DNA from: Xanthomonas bromi
GTDB taxonomy: Bacteria > Pseudomonadota > Gammaproteobacteria > Xanthomonadales > Xanthomonadaceae
Direction: 5' to 3'
Assembly: GCF_900092025.1 (NCBI RefSeq)
Contig: NZ_FLTX01000020.1
Span: forward strand, 1-64,000
DNA length: 64,000 nt
The position numbers and the translations under genes are program-made. Under the pieces are notes generated by a model that saw only the letters and a list, made by a program, of their open reading frames with translations, did not search any database and had not been told where the DNA came from. Each line of letters opens with the position of its first letter. The stretch's first letter is position 1. Of this stretch, positions 1 to 9,943 are shown piece by piece.

Positions 1-80
1 TTCCTGCCTACGGCGGAAATTCCCTGCGGTGCAGGTAATGGGGTCGGCTTTCTCAATCTGAGGAAGCCCGAAATTCAGCG

Positions 81-335
81 TTAGTAGTGGTAGCGGATCT
101 GCGCAATCACGACAGCACCATTTTCGGCCTTGTAGACGATCCGGTGCTCGTCGGTGATCCTACGGGACCAATAGCCTGCCAGTGCGTGTCGCAAAGGCTC
201 GGGCTTGCCGATGCCGGCGAACGGCTCGCGCTGAATTGCCTTGATGAGCTCGTTAACTCGCTTCAAGGTCTTTTTGTCGGTCTGTTGCCAGTAGAGGTAG
301 TCGTCCCAGGCATGATCCGAGAACTGGATCGTCAC
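81..335 (-). CDS. yoeB: YoeB-type mRNA interferase toxin
   Basis: Toxin of a type II toxin-antitoxin module; the family cleaves mRNA at the ribosomal A site. The 84-residue length equals that of E. coli YoeB. The catalytic residues known from the E. coli enzyme are at the same positions: Glu46, Arg65, His83 and the C-terminal Tyr84, and the protein ends RYHY. The start codon overlaps the stop of the antitoxin gene by four bases (ATGA), which implies translational coupling in one minus-strand operon. The toxin appears intact and potentially active. Family identity is strong; activity is inferred. Confidence 0.93.
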   Translation of the reverse strand: MTIQFSDHAWDDYLYWQQTDKKTLKRVNELIKAIQREPFAGIGKPEPLRHALAGYWSRRITDEHRIVYKAENGAVVIAQIRYHY

Positions 336-586
336 TCAAGCAGTTCCCGCGCCTGACCCTTGCCGGCGTCGAGCTGCGTGATGGACTCAAGCAGCCGCTG
401 TGCATTGATAGGGCTGCGCAGCAGGTAGGCGGTTTCCTCCATTGCCTTGAAATCCTCAAGGGAAAGCATGACCACCGCTCGCTCGCGGCTGTTACGGGTG
501 ATGATTACCGGCTCGTGATCGTTGACAACCCGGTCCATGGTGTCGGCAAGGGAGGCGCGTACGGCGGTGTAGGAGATGGTGTCCAT
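332..586 (-). CDS. yefM: YefM-type antitoxin
   Basis: Antitoxin of the Phd/YefM family, 84 residues. It should bind DNA through its N-terminal half and neutralise YoeB with its flexible acidic C-terminus, which here ends in a Glu/Leu-rich stretch. The N-terminus (MDTISYTAV, then a Met-Asp-Arg-Val helix, then VIITRNS) is typical of the family. It is first in the operon and overlaps yoeB by four bases. TGTACA-type sites lie just upstream of its start, so it probably autorepresses the operon. Confidence 0.93.
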   Translation of the reverse strand: MDTISYTAVRASLADTMDRVVNDHEPVIITRNSRERAVVMLSLEDFKAMEETAYLLRSPINAQRLLESITQLDAGKGQARELLE

Positions 587-602
587 GGGGGTGGTCCTTG
601 TA

Positions 603-620
603 TGTACAGAAAAATGTACG
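603..620. promoter_or_regulatory. YefM operator candidate: paired TGTACA boxes
   Basis: TGTACA (603-608) is followed by TGTACG (615-620), with a centre-to-centre distance of 12 bp, 17 to 34 bases upstream of the yefM start. E. coli YefM is known to recognise palindromes with a TGTACA core upstream of its own operon. The motif and its location are seen; binding is inferred. Confidence 0.7.
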
Positions 621-637
621 CGCAGGTTGCGTGCCTG

Positions 638-1090
638 TCAACTCTGTAGCCGTCCTACTGCCTCGGCCAGCTTGTCTGGCGCCAGGTGTGCATAGCGCAG
701 CGTCATGCGGATGTCGGAGTGCCCGAGCAGCTCGCGCACGGTGTTTAGGTCGACGCCGGCCATCACCAGGCGGCTGGCGAATGCGTGGCGTAGGTCGTGG
801 AAGCGGAAGCCGGGCAGGGCGATCGCGTCGCACAGTTCCTCTCAGCTGCTGCTGATGTTGTCCATGCGCAGGCCTGTCCTGGGCGAAGGGAACACCAGCC
901 CGGTGCCGGCGTCTTGCTGGGCCCAGCGCGCGAGCGTGTCGTGTGCCTCGCTGTTGAGCGGGATATGGCGGGCCTTGCGGCTCTTCGCGTTGGCCACCAT
1001 GACGGTGACGAGCTTGCCCGGCAGGTTGACGTCTGCCCAGTCCAGGCAAGCAGCTCGCCGCGGCGCATGCCGGTGTTGAGCGCCACCAGC
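638..1090 (-). pseudogene. Tyrosine-recombinase (phage integrase) remnant
   Basis: C-terminal catalytic part of a tyrosine recombinase, reading from about 1090 down to a TGA at 638-640. Visible signatures are NTGMRRGE (first catalytic Arg), [19 protein letters not shown] (His-x-x-Arg box), LLGHSDI and the TLRYAHL tyrosine region. The gene is broken three ways. A one-base frameshift separates RRGELLA from LDWADV near 1045. An in-frame TGA at 842-844 interrupts the segment between NISSS and EELCDA, probably a former Trp codon. The N-terminal half is missing and replaced by an IS3-type end. It cannot give an active enzyme as read. Confidence 0.85.
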
Positions 1091-1196
1091 ACCATCCGCA
1101 CCGCGCGCTCCCGGACTTCCTGGGAATACTTCACTGGCTTGGTCATCAATCCATCCTCTCAAGAGTTGGAGCCTCCAGGAATCCCGGGGCGGTTCA
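1091..1196 (-). mobile_element. IS3-family left-end fragment with start of orfA
   Basis: Read on the minus strand from 1196, the sequence begins TGAACCGCCCCGGGATTCC, which resembles the terminal inverted repeat of IS3-group elements. After a short leader an ATG at 1149 opens an orfA-like reading frame (MMTKPVKYS, then VRERAVRMV), the usual N-terminus of IS3 OrfA proteins. The frame then runs directly into integrase sequence at about 1091. Only about 106 bases remain, so this is a one-ended relic, not a mobile copy. The exact junction could shift by a few bases. Confidence 0.7.
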
Positions 1197-1627
1197 CCCC
1201 AGCAATGAAATTGGCGATGGCCGCGTAGCTCCACTTTTGGCGAACGCTAAAGGCGGGGGGATTACCACGTAGGCGATATCCAGCGAGGTTGCTTTAACCC
1301 TGATGGTCGTGGTCGGACGGGCAGGACAAGTGGCCGGCATCATGCCATGTGCCCGCTGGTGCCGTTCCACTGCACGCAGCAGCCGTCTGATTGGTTTACC
1401 ATTCACGTCCAAGATCCCTTGCGAGAAGGTGGCCCGCGCTCCGCGCCGGCCCAGCGTGCGACATGAGCACTACCACCGCCCATCGTTGCCCGGACCGGCC
1501 CCAGCGCAGCTAGCGCCCGCGTGCCGTTGGTTTCCGCAGCACTTTTCGTACGTTCTTTCCGAGCCTGTCCAGCAATGGCCAGAGCTCTCATGGCAGCCGA
1601 CCGCTGCAGCCAGCCCAGACCTCATTC
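1197..1627. other. Gene-free stretch before thrS
   Basis: This 431-base segment lies between the IS3 relic and thrS. I see no convincing coding frame or hairpin terminator, and I could not pick out a promoter with confidence. It presumably holds the thrS promoter and leader. Confidence 0.5.
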
Positions 1628-3538
1628 TTGCCCATGATCAACATCACGCTCCCCGACGGTAGCCGCCGCGAATTCGAATCCCCCGTCTCGGTCATGCAGG
1701 TCGCCCAGTCGATCGGCGCCGGCCTGGCCAAGGCCACCATCGCCGGCCAGGTCGATGGCCAGCTGGTCGACGCCAGCGACGTCATCGACCATGACGCCAG
1801 CCTGCGCATCATCACCGCCAAGGACGCCGAAGGCGTGGAAATCATCCGCCACTCCTGCGCCCACCTGGTCGGGCATGCGGTCAAGCAGCTGTACCCAAAG
1901 GTCAAGATGGTGATCGGCCCGGTCATCGCCGAAGGCTTCTATTACGACATCTACAGCGAGCGCCCGTTCACGCCCGAAGACATGGCGGCGATCGAGCAGC
2001 GCATGCAGGAACTGATCGCGCAGGACTACGACGTGATCAAAAAGGTCACTCCGCGCGCGGAAGTGATCGATGTGTTCGCCCAGCGCGGCGAGGAGTACAA
2101 GCTGCGCCTGATCGAGGACATGTCCGATGACGTCACCGCGATGGGCCTGTACTACCACCAGGAATACGTGGACATGTGCCGCGGCCCGCACGTGCCCAAC
2201 ACGCGCTTCCTCAAGGCGTTCAAGCTGACCCGCATTTCCGGCGCCTACTGGCGCGGCGATGCCAAGAACGAGCAGTTGCAACGCATCTACGGCACCGCCT
2301 GGGCCGACAAGAAGCAGCTCGATGCCTACATCCTGCGCATGGAAGAAGCCGACAAGCGCGACCACCGCCGCATCGGCAAGGCGCAGGACCTGTTCCACCT
2401 GCAGGAAGAAGCGCCCGGTCTGGTGTTCTGGCACCCGAAGGGCTGGTCGCTGTGGCAGGTGGTCGAGCAGTACATGCGCAAGGTCTACCGCGACAGCGGC
2501 TACGGCGAGGTGCGCTGCCCGCAGATCCTGGACGTGTCGCTGTGGCAGAAATCCGGCCACTGGGACAACTACCAGGACGCGATGTTCTTCACCGAGTCGG
2601 AGAAGCGTACCTACGCGGTCAAGCCGATGAACTGTCCCGGCCACGTGCAGGTGTTCAACCAGGGCCTGCACAGCTACCGCGACCTACCGATCCGCTACGG
2701 CGAATTCGGTGCCTGCCACCGCAACGAGCCCTCCGGCGCGCTGCACGGCATCCTGCGCGTGCGCGGCTTCACCCAGGACGACGGGCACGTGTTCTGCCTT
2801 GAATCGCAGATCGAAGCGGAAGTCACCGCCTTCCACCAGCAGGCGCTGGCGGTCTACACCGCGTTCGGCTTCGACGACATCGAGATCAAGATCGCACTGC
2901 GCCCGGAAAAGCGCCTGGGCGACGACGTCACCTGGGACAAGGCCGAAGCGGCGCTGCGCAGTGCGCTGGGCGTGTGTGGGGTGGAGTGGCAGGAACTGCC
3001 GGGCGAGGGCGCCTTTTACGGCCCCAAGATCGAGTACCACCTCAAGGACGCGATCGGCCGCACCTGGCAGTTGGGCACGATGCAGGTCGATTTCATGATG
3101 CCGGGCCGCCTCGGCGCCGAGTATGTGGACGAAAACAGCCAGAAGAAGCATCCGGTGATGCTGCACCGGGCCATCGTCGGTTCGATGGAGCGTTTCATCG
3201 GCATCCTGATCGAACACCACGCCGGCGCTTTCCCGTCATGGCTCGCTCCAGTCCAGGTCGTTGTCGCAAATATCACCGACGCACAGGCAGGCTATGTGGA
3301 TTCGGTTCGGAAAACCCTTGCAAATCAAGGCTTCCGTGTCAACGCCGATTTGCGTAATGAGAAAATCGGTTATAAGATCCGCGAGCATACGCTGCAACGC
3401 GTGCCGTACCTGCTCGTCGTCGGTGACCGCGAGAAGGAAAATGGCGCAGTCGCCGTGCGGACGCGTTCGGGGGAGGACCTCGGGACCATGACGGTCTCTT
3501 CCTTCATCGAACGCCTGCAGGCAGAGCAGGCAGCGTGA
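1628..3538 (+). CDS. thrS: Threonyl-tRNA synthetase
   Basis: Cytosolic class II synthetase charging tRNA-Thr, 636 residues from a TTG at 1628 or 634 from the ATG at 1634. The ATG gives MINITLPDG, which matches the E. coli N-terminus better; neither start has a strong Shine-Dalgarno sequence. An N-terminal TGS domain is followed by the editing domain, whose [10 protein letters not shown] motif is visible. The catalytic core follows, with the zinc-ligand motif MNCPGH near residue 335 and the class II motif 3 region. A C-terminal anticodon-binding domain completes the full-length protein. From about 3230 the codon choice changes (more CTT, GCA, AAT, CGG), so the anticodon domain may be recombinant. 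thrS heads the thrS-infC-rpmI-rplT group. Confidence 0.97.
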   Translation: MPMINITLPDGSRREFESPVSVMQVAQSIGAGLAKATIAGQVDGQLVDASDVIDHDASLRIITAKDAEGVEIIRHSCAHLVGHAVKQLYPKVKMVIGPVIAEGFYYDIYSERPFTPEDMAAIEQRMQELIAQDYDVIKKVTPRAEVIDVFAQRGEEYKLRLIEDMSDDVTAMGLYYHQEYVDMCRGPHVPNTRFLKAFKLTRISGAYWRGDAKNEQLQRIYGTAWADKKQLDAYILRMEEADKRDHRRIGKAQDLFHLQEEAPGLVFWHPKGWSLWQVVEQYMRKVYRDSGYGEVRCPQILDVSLWQKSGHWDNYQDAMFFTESEKRTYAVKPMNCPGHVQVFNQGLHSYRDLPIRYGEFGACHRNEPSGALHGILRVRGFTQDDGHVFCLESQIEAEVTAFHQQALAVYTAFGFDDIEIKIALRPEKRLGDDVTWDKAEAALRSALGVCGVEWQELPGEGAFYGPKIEYHLKDAIGRTWQLGTMQVDFMMPGRLGAEYVDENSQKKHPVMLHRAIVGSMERFIGILIEHHAGAFPSWLAPVQVVVANITDAQAGYVDSVRKTLANQGFRVNADLRNEKIGYKIREHTLQRVPYLLVVGDREKENGAVAVRTRSGEDLGTMTVSSFIERLQAEQAA

Positions 3539-3601
3539 GCCAACCCCGGCCGGTCTGGATGATCCGGATGCGCCGGTTCGATTCCCCTGGGAGATTGCAA
3601 T

Positions 3602-4129
3602 ATCAGTACCCCTGACAACAAACAGAACCGCAAGAACCAAGAAATCCGTGTGCCGCGCGTTCGCGTGATCGGCAGCGACGGTGAGATGGTCGGCGTGTTG
3701 TCGCGCGACGAAGCGCTCGCCAAGGCCGAAGAAGAAGGCCTGGATCTGGTCGAAATCCAGCCGCAGGCCGATCCGCCGGTCTGCAAGATCATGGATTTCG
3801 GCAAGTTCAAGTTCGAGCAGCAGAAAAAGGCCAACGAGGCCAAGAAGAAGACCAAGCAGGTCGAGATCAAGGAACTCAAGTTCCGTCCGGTCACGGACGA
3901 GGGCGACTACCAGATCAAGCTGCGCAACATGCGCCGTTTCCTGGAAGAGGGCGACAAGGTCAAGGTCAACATCCGCTTCCGTGGCCGTGAGATGAGCCAC
4001 CAGGAGCTCGGCCGCGAGATGGCAGCACGCATCGAGGCCGACTTGGGCGAAGACATCGTCATCGAATCCCGTCCGCGCCTGGAAGGGCGTCAGATGGTCA
4101 TGATGATCGCGCCGAAGAAGAAGATCTGA
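3602..4129 (+). CDS. infC: Translation initiation factor IF-3 (ATC start)
   Basis: IF-3 binds the 30S subunit and checks start codon and initiator tRNA. The reading frame gives 175 residues when started at ATC (3602-3604). A GGGAG Shine-Dalgarno sequence at 3589-3593 lies eight bases upstream. The next ordinary start, GTG at 3650, would remove 16 conserved N-terminal residues and has no good ribosome site. infC is known to use rare AUU-type starts, which IF-3 itself discriminates against, so the gene is self-regulated. Family motifs such as [16 protein letters not shown] and the basic linker AKKKTKQ are present. It follows thrS by 63 bases. Confidence 0.95.
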   Translation: MSTPDNKQNRKNQEIRVPRVRVIGSDGEMVGVLSRDEALAKAEEEGLDLVEIQPQADPPVCKIMDFGKFKFEQQKKANEAKKKTKQVEIKELKFRPVTDEGDYQIKLRNMRRFLEEGDKVKVNIRFRGREMSHQELGREMAARIEADLGEDIVIESRPRLEGRQMVMMIAPKKKI

Positions 4130-4367
4130 TTCCGCACCATGCTGGGCCCGACTGGGTCCGCCATGGTTGCGAGTCCATCGATTTGCAAGAATTCCCGGCA
4201 ACGGGTAGACTGCGCGGCCCGGTTTTGCCGGGAGCCGTGCAAGCGGCACAGGACCTGTCCGGATCGTGTTCGATCAAGGACTTACAAGCAGGCAAGGGCA
4301 AGGATGGAAAGTGTGGTCGCAAGACTGCCGCCCGTGTCAGTGACAAAACACCATCAAGGACATTGCA

Positions 4368-4565
4368 ATGCCCAAGATCAAGACCAACCGGGCGGCGGCC
4401 AAGCGTTTCCGCAAGACCGCCTCCGGCAAGTACAAGTGCGGCCATGCCAACCGTAGCCACATCCTCACGAAGAAAGCGACCAAGCGGAAGCGCAACCTGC
4501 GGCAGACGAATCACGTCCGTGCCGAGGACGCTGGCCGTCTTGACCGTATGCTTCCCTACCTCTGA
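4368..4565 (+). CDS. rpmI: 50S ribosomal protein L35
   Basis: Small basic ribosomal protein of 65 residues, the normal length. It starts [14 protein letters not shown] and carries the typical run of Lys and Arg. It lies 10 bases before rplT and 238 bases after infC. That gap is long enough to hold a promoter or a leader for autoregulation by L20, as known in other bacteria, but I did not identify a defined structure. Confidence 0.97.
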
Positions 4566-4575
4566 GGACTGACCC

Positions 4576-4935
4576 ATGGCACGAGTAAAGCGTGGCGTAC
4601 AGGCGCGTCGCCGCCACAAGAAAATTCTGACCCTGGCAAAGGGTTACTACAACGCTCGCCGCAAGGTGTTCCGCGTTGCCAAGCAGGCGGTCATCAAGGC
4701 ACAGCAGTACGCCTATATTGGTCGTAAGCAGAAGAAGCGTAATTTCCGTTCGCTGTGGATCACCCGCATCAACGCGGCTGCCCGCATCAACGGCCTGAGC
4801 TACAGCCGTTTCATGAATGGCCTGCTCAAGGCTGGCATCACCCTGGACCGCAAGGTGCTGGCTGATATCGCCGTGCACGACGCCGCCGGCTTTGCCGCGC
4901 TGGCCGAGAAGGCAAAGGGCGCGCTGGCGGCATAG
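4576..4935 (+). CDS. rplT: 50S ribosomal protein L20
   Basis: Ribosomal protein of 119 residues, full length, needed early in 50S assembly. The N-terminus [16 protein letters not shown] is characteristic and the globular C-terminal half is intact. It follows rpmI by 10 bases and is followed by a strong terminator at 5054. In other bacteria L20 represses its own operon by binding the mRNA. Confidence 0.98.
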
Positions 4936-5053
4936 TGCGAGTCCCTCGCAAGAGCCCGCATATCCATGTGCGGACTTTTGACAGAAGCGGGTCATCGTCA
5001 GTAGTCGCACCTCGGTGCGGATGCTTTCGATGCGTGGAAACGCATAGATGCAG

Positions 5054-5092
5054 GGGGAAGGGCGCGAGTCCTTCCCCTTTTGCGTTTTTGCG
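5054..5092 (+). terminator. Rho-independent terminator after rplT
   Basis: GGGGAAGG (5054-5061) pairs with CCTTCCCC (5070-5077) across an eight-base loop, followed by a T-rich tract TTTTGCGTTTTT. It separates the ribosomal genes from pheS. I looked for a Phe-rich leader peptide in front of it and found none, so it is called a terminator and not a pheS attenuator. Confidence 0.8.
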
Positions 5093-5175
5093 AAGCGGCC
5101 AAGTGGGCGATGGCAGAGCAATGCAGTGACAATGCGTTCCGGTGCACCCGGAAACACCGTTCGGCTAGCAGTTGA

Positions 5176-6183
<1,008 letters not shown>

Positions 6184-6187
6184 CGGC

Positions 6188-6290
6188 GGGGATTGGTGAT
6201 TCGGATTGGGGATTTGCAACAGCGACCCTGTTCCGCACCGTTCCGACCTGCTGCTTTGTACGAATCCCCAATCCCGATTCCCGAATCCCG
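6188..6290. repeat. Intergenic inverted repeat between pheS and pheT
   Basis: GGGGATTGGTGATTCGGATT runs into TGGGGATT at 6188-6214, and the reverse-complement arm lies at 6261-6290 (CGAATCCCCAATCCCGATTC and on). The arms flank about 46 bases. They are built from short GGGATT/AATCCC units. From general knowledge such units recur between genes in xanthomonads. Transcribed, this would form a long hairpin inside the pheST message. Confidence 0.75.
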
Positions 6291-6297
6291 GCTCCTC

Positions 6298-8676
6298 ATG
6301 AAATTCTCTGAAAATTGGTTGCGCAGCCACGTTTCGATCCAGGCCACGCGCGACGAACTGGCCACGACGCTGACGGCGATCGGTCTGGAAGTCGAAGAGG
6401 TCACGCCGCTGGGCGAGTCGCTTTGCCAGGTGGTGGTGGCGCGTATCGTCGAGGCGGTGCGCCATCCTGAAGCCGATCGTCTGCAGGTCTGCAGCGTCGA
6501 TGCAGGGCAGGGCGAGTTGCTGCAGATCGTGTGTGGCGCGCCGAATGCGCGTGCCGGTCTGGTGGCGCCGTTGGCACTGGTCGGGGCGAAGATCGGCGAG
6601 CTGACCATTACGGCTGCCAAGCTGCGCGGTGTGGCGTCCAACGGCATGTTGTGTTCGGCAAAGGAGCTTGGTTTGGATAGCGATGCCTCCGGCCTGTTCG
6701 AACTGCCGGACGATGCGCCGGTGGGGCAGGCGCTTGCCGACTATCTGGGGCTGCCCGATGCCAGCATCGAGATCAAACTCACTCCAAACCGCGCCGATTG
6801 CTTCAGCGTGCGCGGCATCGCCTTCGACGTGGCCGCCGCGTGCGCCAGCGAAGTGGTGGCATTCGACGCCGGTGTCGTGGCGCCGGCGTCAACGCGCACG
6901 TTGGCAGTCGAGCTGGATGCCGGCAAGGAGGCGCCGCGGTATTGCGGGCGTGTGATCGAAGGGATCGACCCGGCCGCGAAAACGCCGGTGTGGTTGGCCG
7001 AGCGGCTGCGCCGCAGTGGCGTGCGCCCGGTGTCGTTGCTGGTGGATATCACCCAGTACGTGATGCTGGAACTTGGCCAGCCGATGCATGCCTTCGATCT
7101 GGACACGTTGCACGGCCCCATCGGCGTACGCCACTCGCGTGCCGGCGAGCAGTTGGCGCTGCTGGATGGGCGTCAGGCCACGCTGGACGATAGCTTCCTG
7201 ACCATCACCGATGCCGACCGCCCTGTGGCGCTGGCCGGATTGATGGGCGGGCTGGACACGCGCGTCACCGACACCACGCGCAATGTGTTTCTGGAGTCGG
7301 CGTATTTCGATCCGGCCGCGATCATGGGCCGTGGCCGCAAACTCGGCCTGCATACCGATGCCGGGCATCGTTTCGAGCGTGGCGTGGATCCGGCATTGCC
7401 GCCGCAAGCGATCGAGGTCGCCACGCGTCTGGTACTGGAGTTGGCCGGTGGTACGCCCGGGCCAGTGGTGCATGCGCAACTGCCGCAGCATCTGCCGCAG
7501 CCGGCGCGCATTCTGCTGCGTCGCGCGCGCATTGCACGCGTGCTCGGCATCCACATCGACGATGCCGATGTCGTGCGCATGTTGCGCGCGCTTGGCATGC
7601 AAGTCGATGCAGTTGCCGACGGCTGGGAAGTGATGGCGCCGAGCCGGCGCTTCGATATTGCGATCGAAGAAGACCTGATTGAAGAGATGGCGCGCATCCA
7701 CGGTTACGACCGGGTGCCGACCACGCTGCCCGGTGGCGCCAGTCGCATCGCGATGCCGAGCGAGACCCAACTGGACGAACTCAGTGTGCGTCGCCAGCTG
7801 GTGGCGCGCGAGCTGCAGGAAACCATCAACTACGCCTTCGTCGATGCCGGATTGCTGGAGCGCTGGCAGTTCACCGATGGCTTGGTGCCGTTGGCCAATC
7901 CGCTCAGTGCGGAGCTGGCGATCATGCGCCCGCGCTTGTTGCCGGGCCTGGTCGCCACATTGGGCCGCAACGCTGCCCGTCAGGCCGGGCGGGTGCGCTT
8001 GTTCGAGTTGGGCAAGGTGTTCGCGGCTGCCGCTGATGCCGGCGCCGCACCGCAGGAATCGCAGCACCTTGCCGCAGCGGTGTGCGGCGATGCGCTGGCG
8101 CTGCAGTGGGGTGAGGCCGCGCGCAAGGTGGATTTCCACGATCTCAAGGGTGACCTGATGGCACTGGCGGCGGCCAGCGGTGCGCAGTTGGAGTTCCATC
8201 CGTCGACGCAGCCCTTCGGGCATCCGGGCCGGTCGGCCGATATCTACCGTGACGGTGGCTGCATCGGCTGGATCGGACAGGTGCACCCGCGCCTGGCCAA
8301 GGCGCTGGATATCGACGTGAACGTGATCGCATTTGAACTGCAGCTGGCGCCGTTGGTGCAGCGGGCGCTGCCGCGTGCCGGCGAGCTGTCGCGCTTCCCC
8401 TCGGTACGCCGCGATCTGGCCTTCCTGGTTCCGGAAGAGGTGAGCTGGGCGGCAGTATCGACCAGTGTGCGGACCACGGTCGGGCCGTTGTTGCGCGAGG
8501 TGCAGTTGTTCGACCGCTATGTCGGGCAGGGGATCGAGCCAGGTTTCAAGAGTCTGGCTATGGGCTTGATTTTGCAGGATAACTCGCGCACTCTCACCGA
8601 CCGGGACGTGGATGCGGTCGTCACCGATGTGGTGGCCGTGATCGAGCGCGAGCATCGCGCCCGGATCCGGAGTTGA
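6298..8676 (+). CDS. pheT: Phenylalanyl-tRNA synthetase beta subunit
   Basis: Beta chain, 792 residues. The frame is open further upstream, but the ATG at 6298 (MKFSENWLRSHV) matches the family start; upstream codons fall in the inverted repeat. Domains in order: N-terminal segment and tRNA-binding OB fold (about residues 40-150, with HPEADRLQVC and GAPNAR), the B3/B4 editing region (about 210-390), the B5 domain, an inactive synthetase-like core with EELARIHGYD-like sequence, and a C-terminal ferredoxin-fold anticodon-binding domain ending near the stop. Length is normal. It partners PheS. Confidence 0.97.
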   Translation: MKFSENWLRSHVSIQATRDELATTLTAIGLEVEEVTPLGESLCQVVVARIVEAVRHPEADRLQVCSVDAGQGELLQIVCGAPNARAGLVAPLALVGAKIGELTITAAKLRGVASNGMLCSAKELGLDSDASGLFELPDDAPVGQALADYLGLPDASIEIKLTPNRADCFSVRGIAFDVAAACASEVVAFDAGVVAPASTRTLAVELDAGKEAPRYCGRVIEGIDPAAKTPVWLAERLRRSGVRPVSLLVDITQYVMLELGQPMHAFDLDTLHGPIGVRHSRAGEQLALLDGRQATLDDSFLTITDADRPVALAGLMGGLDTRVTDTTRNVFLESAYFDPAAIMGRGRKLGLHTDAGHRFERGVDPALPPQAIEVATRLVLELAGGTPGPVVHAQLPQHLPQPARILLRRARIARVLGIHIDDADVVRMLRALGMQVDAVADGWEVMAPSRRFDIAIEEDLIEEMARIHGYDRVPTTLPGGASRIAMPSETQLDELSVRRQLVARELQETINYAFVDAGLLERWQFTDGLVPLANPLSAELAIMRPRLLPGLVATLGRNAARQAGRVRLFELGKVFAAAADAGAAPQESQHLAAAVCGDALALQWGEAARKVDFHDLKGDLMALAAASGAQLEFHPSTQPFGHPGRSADIYRDGGCIGWIGQVHPRLAKALDIDVNVIAFELQLAPLVQRALPRAGELSRFPSVRRDLAFLVPEEVSWAAVSTSVRTTVGPLLREVQLFDRYVGQGIEPGFKSLAMGLILQDNSRTLTDRDVDAVVTDVVAVIEREHRARIRS

Positions 8677-8697
8677 GGCGGTAACCAGGGGATTGGC

Positions 8698-8997
8698 ATG
8701 GCATTGACGAAAGCTGAGATGGCCGAACGTCTGTTCGACGAGGTCGGTCTGAATAAGCGTGAGGCAAAGGAATTTGTCGACGCGTTCTTCGATGTGCTGC
8801 GCGATGCGCTGGAGCAGGGTCGTCAGGTGAAGCTGTCCGGTTTCGGCAACTTCGATCTACGGCGCAAGAATCAACGGCCCGGTCGCAATCCCAAGACCGG
8901 CGAAGAAATTCCGATTTCGGCACGGACGGTGGTGACTTTCCGCCCCGGCCAGAAACTCAAGGAACGGGTGGAGGCATATGCTGGATCCGGGCAGTAA
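8698..8997 (+). CDS. ihfA: Integration host factor alpha subunit
   Basis: DNA-bending HU/IHF family protein of 99 residues. The family signature [12 protein letters not shown] and the DNA-inserting arm [13 protein letters not shown] are intact. It is 21 bases after pheT, the same context as in E. coli (pheT-ihfA). Its last 20 bases overlap the start of the MerR-type gene, so the two are likely cotranslated. IHF may also matter locally for the integrated element at tRNA-Phe, since such integrases often need it, but that is inference. Confidence 0.97.
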   Translation: MALTKAEMAERLFDEVGLNKREAKEFVDAFFDVLRDALEQGRQVKLSGFGNFDLRRKNQRPGRNPKTGEEIPISARTVVTFRPGQKLKERVEAYAGSGQ

Positions 8998-9334
8998 TCG
9001 CGAGCTACCGCCGATCCCGGCCAAGCGTTACTTCACCATCGGTGAGGTAAGCGAGCTATGCGACGTCAAACCGCATGTGCTGCGCTATTGGGAAACCGAA
9101 TTTCCCAGCCTGGAGCCGGTCAAGCGGCGTGGCAACCGGCGCTACTACCAGCGTCATGACGTGCTGATGGTGCGGCAGATCCGCGGTCTGTTGTACGAAC
9201 AGGGCTATACCATCGGCGGCGCGCGACTGCGCCTGGAAGGCGATGGCGCCAAGAGCGAGTCTGCGTTGAGCAATCAGATCATCAAGCAGGTGCGGATGGA
9301 ACTGGAAGAAGTCCTGCAACTGCTGCGGCGCTAG
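8978..9334 (+). CDS. MerR-family transcriptional regulator
   Basis: A 118-residue protein with a MerR winged-helix domain (about residues 16-85). The segment [20 protein letters not shown] followed by RYWE is the diagnostic helix-turn-helix region. The remainder is a short Leu/Glu-rich helix, too short for a ligand domain and without the Cys residues of metal sensors. It overlaps ihfA by 20 bases. The same small MerR-like gene follows ihfA in many gammaproteobacteria, and its target is not known to me. Confidence 0.9.
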   Translation: MLDPGSNRELPPIPAKRYFTIGEVSELCDVKPHVLRYWETEFPSLEPVKRRGNRRYYQRHDVLMVRQIRGLLYEQGYTIGGARLRLEGDGAKSESALSNQIIKQVRMELEEVLQLLRR

Positions 9335-9394
9335 GAAAACGTTTCACAAAGCCGCTATAATCGCAGGCCGCCCTCGCGGCGGATGCAGCATCTT

Positions 9395-9471
9395 CGGGGT
9401 ATAGCGCAGCCTGGTAGCGCACTAGTCTGGGGGACTAGTGGTCGTCGGTTCGAATCCGGCTACCCCGACCA
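9395..9471 (+). tRNA. tRNA-Pro (GGG)
   Basis: 77 bases including an encoded CCA. The acceptor arm CGGGGTA pairs with TACCCCG. The anticodon stem CTAGT/ACTAG encloses the loop CTGGGGG with anticodon GGG. The T-arm GTCGG-TTCGAAT-CCGGC is regular. It lies 60 bases after the MerR gene and is followed by its own terminator. Confidence 0.98.
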
Positions 9472-9478
9472 AACCTCA

Positions 9479-9508
9479 AGCCCATGACGGCACGTCGTGG
9501 GCTTTTTT
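9479..9508 (+). terminator. Terminator after tRNA-Pro
   Basis: AGCCCATGACG (9479-9489) pairs with CGTCGTGGGCT (9493-9503) with one wobble position and a three-base loop, followed by a run of six T. Confidence 0.85.
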
Positions 9509-9943
9509 GTTGCAGGGCAACATTACGTTTTGATGTCAGTGCTTGCTACGCTGTATATGTAGATCGGCATATTGGTGCTGAAGTATGAACGCTCAGCTAG
9601 CGCCTGATTTTTGCAGTCCAGTTCGCTATGGACTAGGGCTACGAAATGGTGCTAAGTGCCCGAAATTGCTCCGAAACATCCGGTTCAGACCACAACGTGG
9701 ATCACAGACCGTTAACGCGGCATCGACGAACTTGAATCAATAGGCCAACGCCGTCAAAAAAATGGCGTGTAGTGTCTTGCAGTGCAATCTTTCTGTGCCA
9801 TAGTGCAGTGCAACACGCCTTACCCTGTCGTGATCCCGATGTCTTGGGATGAACTCTCCGTCGTACGTTCTTGCTGGCGTGTTTGGCCGGTCGAATGCTG
9901 CGCGAGCTCCTGTCCCACCCAACCGAGGCAGCCAGCCACACGC
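9509..9943. promoter_or_regulatory. gum upstream region with candidate promoter
   Basis: This gene-free stretch of 435 bases precedes gumB. A sigma-70-like candidate is TTGCAG (9777-9782), a 16-base spacer and CATAGT (9799-9804). Short GTGCAGTGCAA-like repeats overlap it. The gumB frame is open back to 9782, but the part before 9944 looks untranslated because the lipoprotein signal starts at 9944. Most of the xanthan operon is known to be expressed from a promoter upstream of gumB. Which bases serve here is inferred. Confidence 0.5.

Noticed and set aside
6889..8655. 588-residue minus frame opposite pheT
   Set aside because: Antisense shadow of pheT with no domain content; the same applies to long frames opposite thrS, gumC, dehydrogenase and DUF885 genes.
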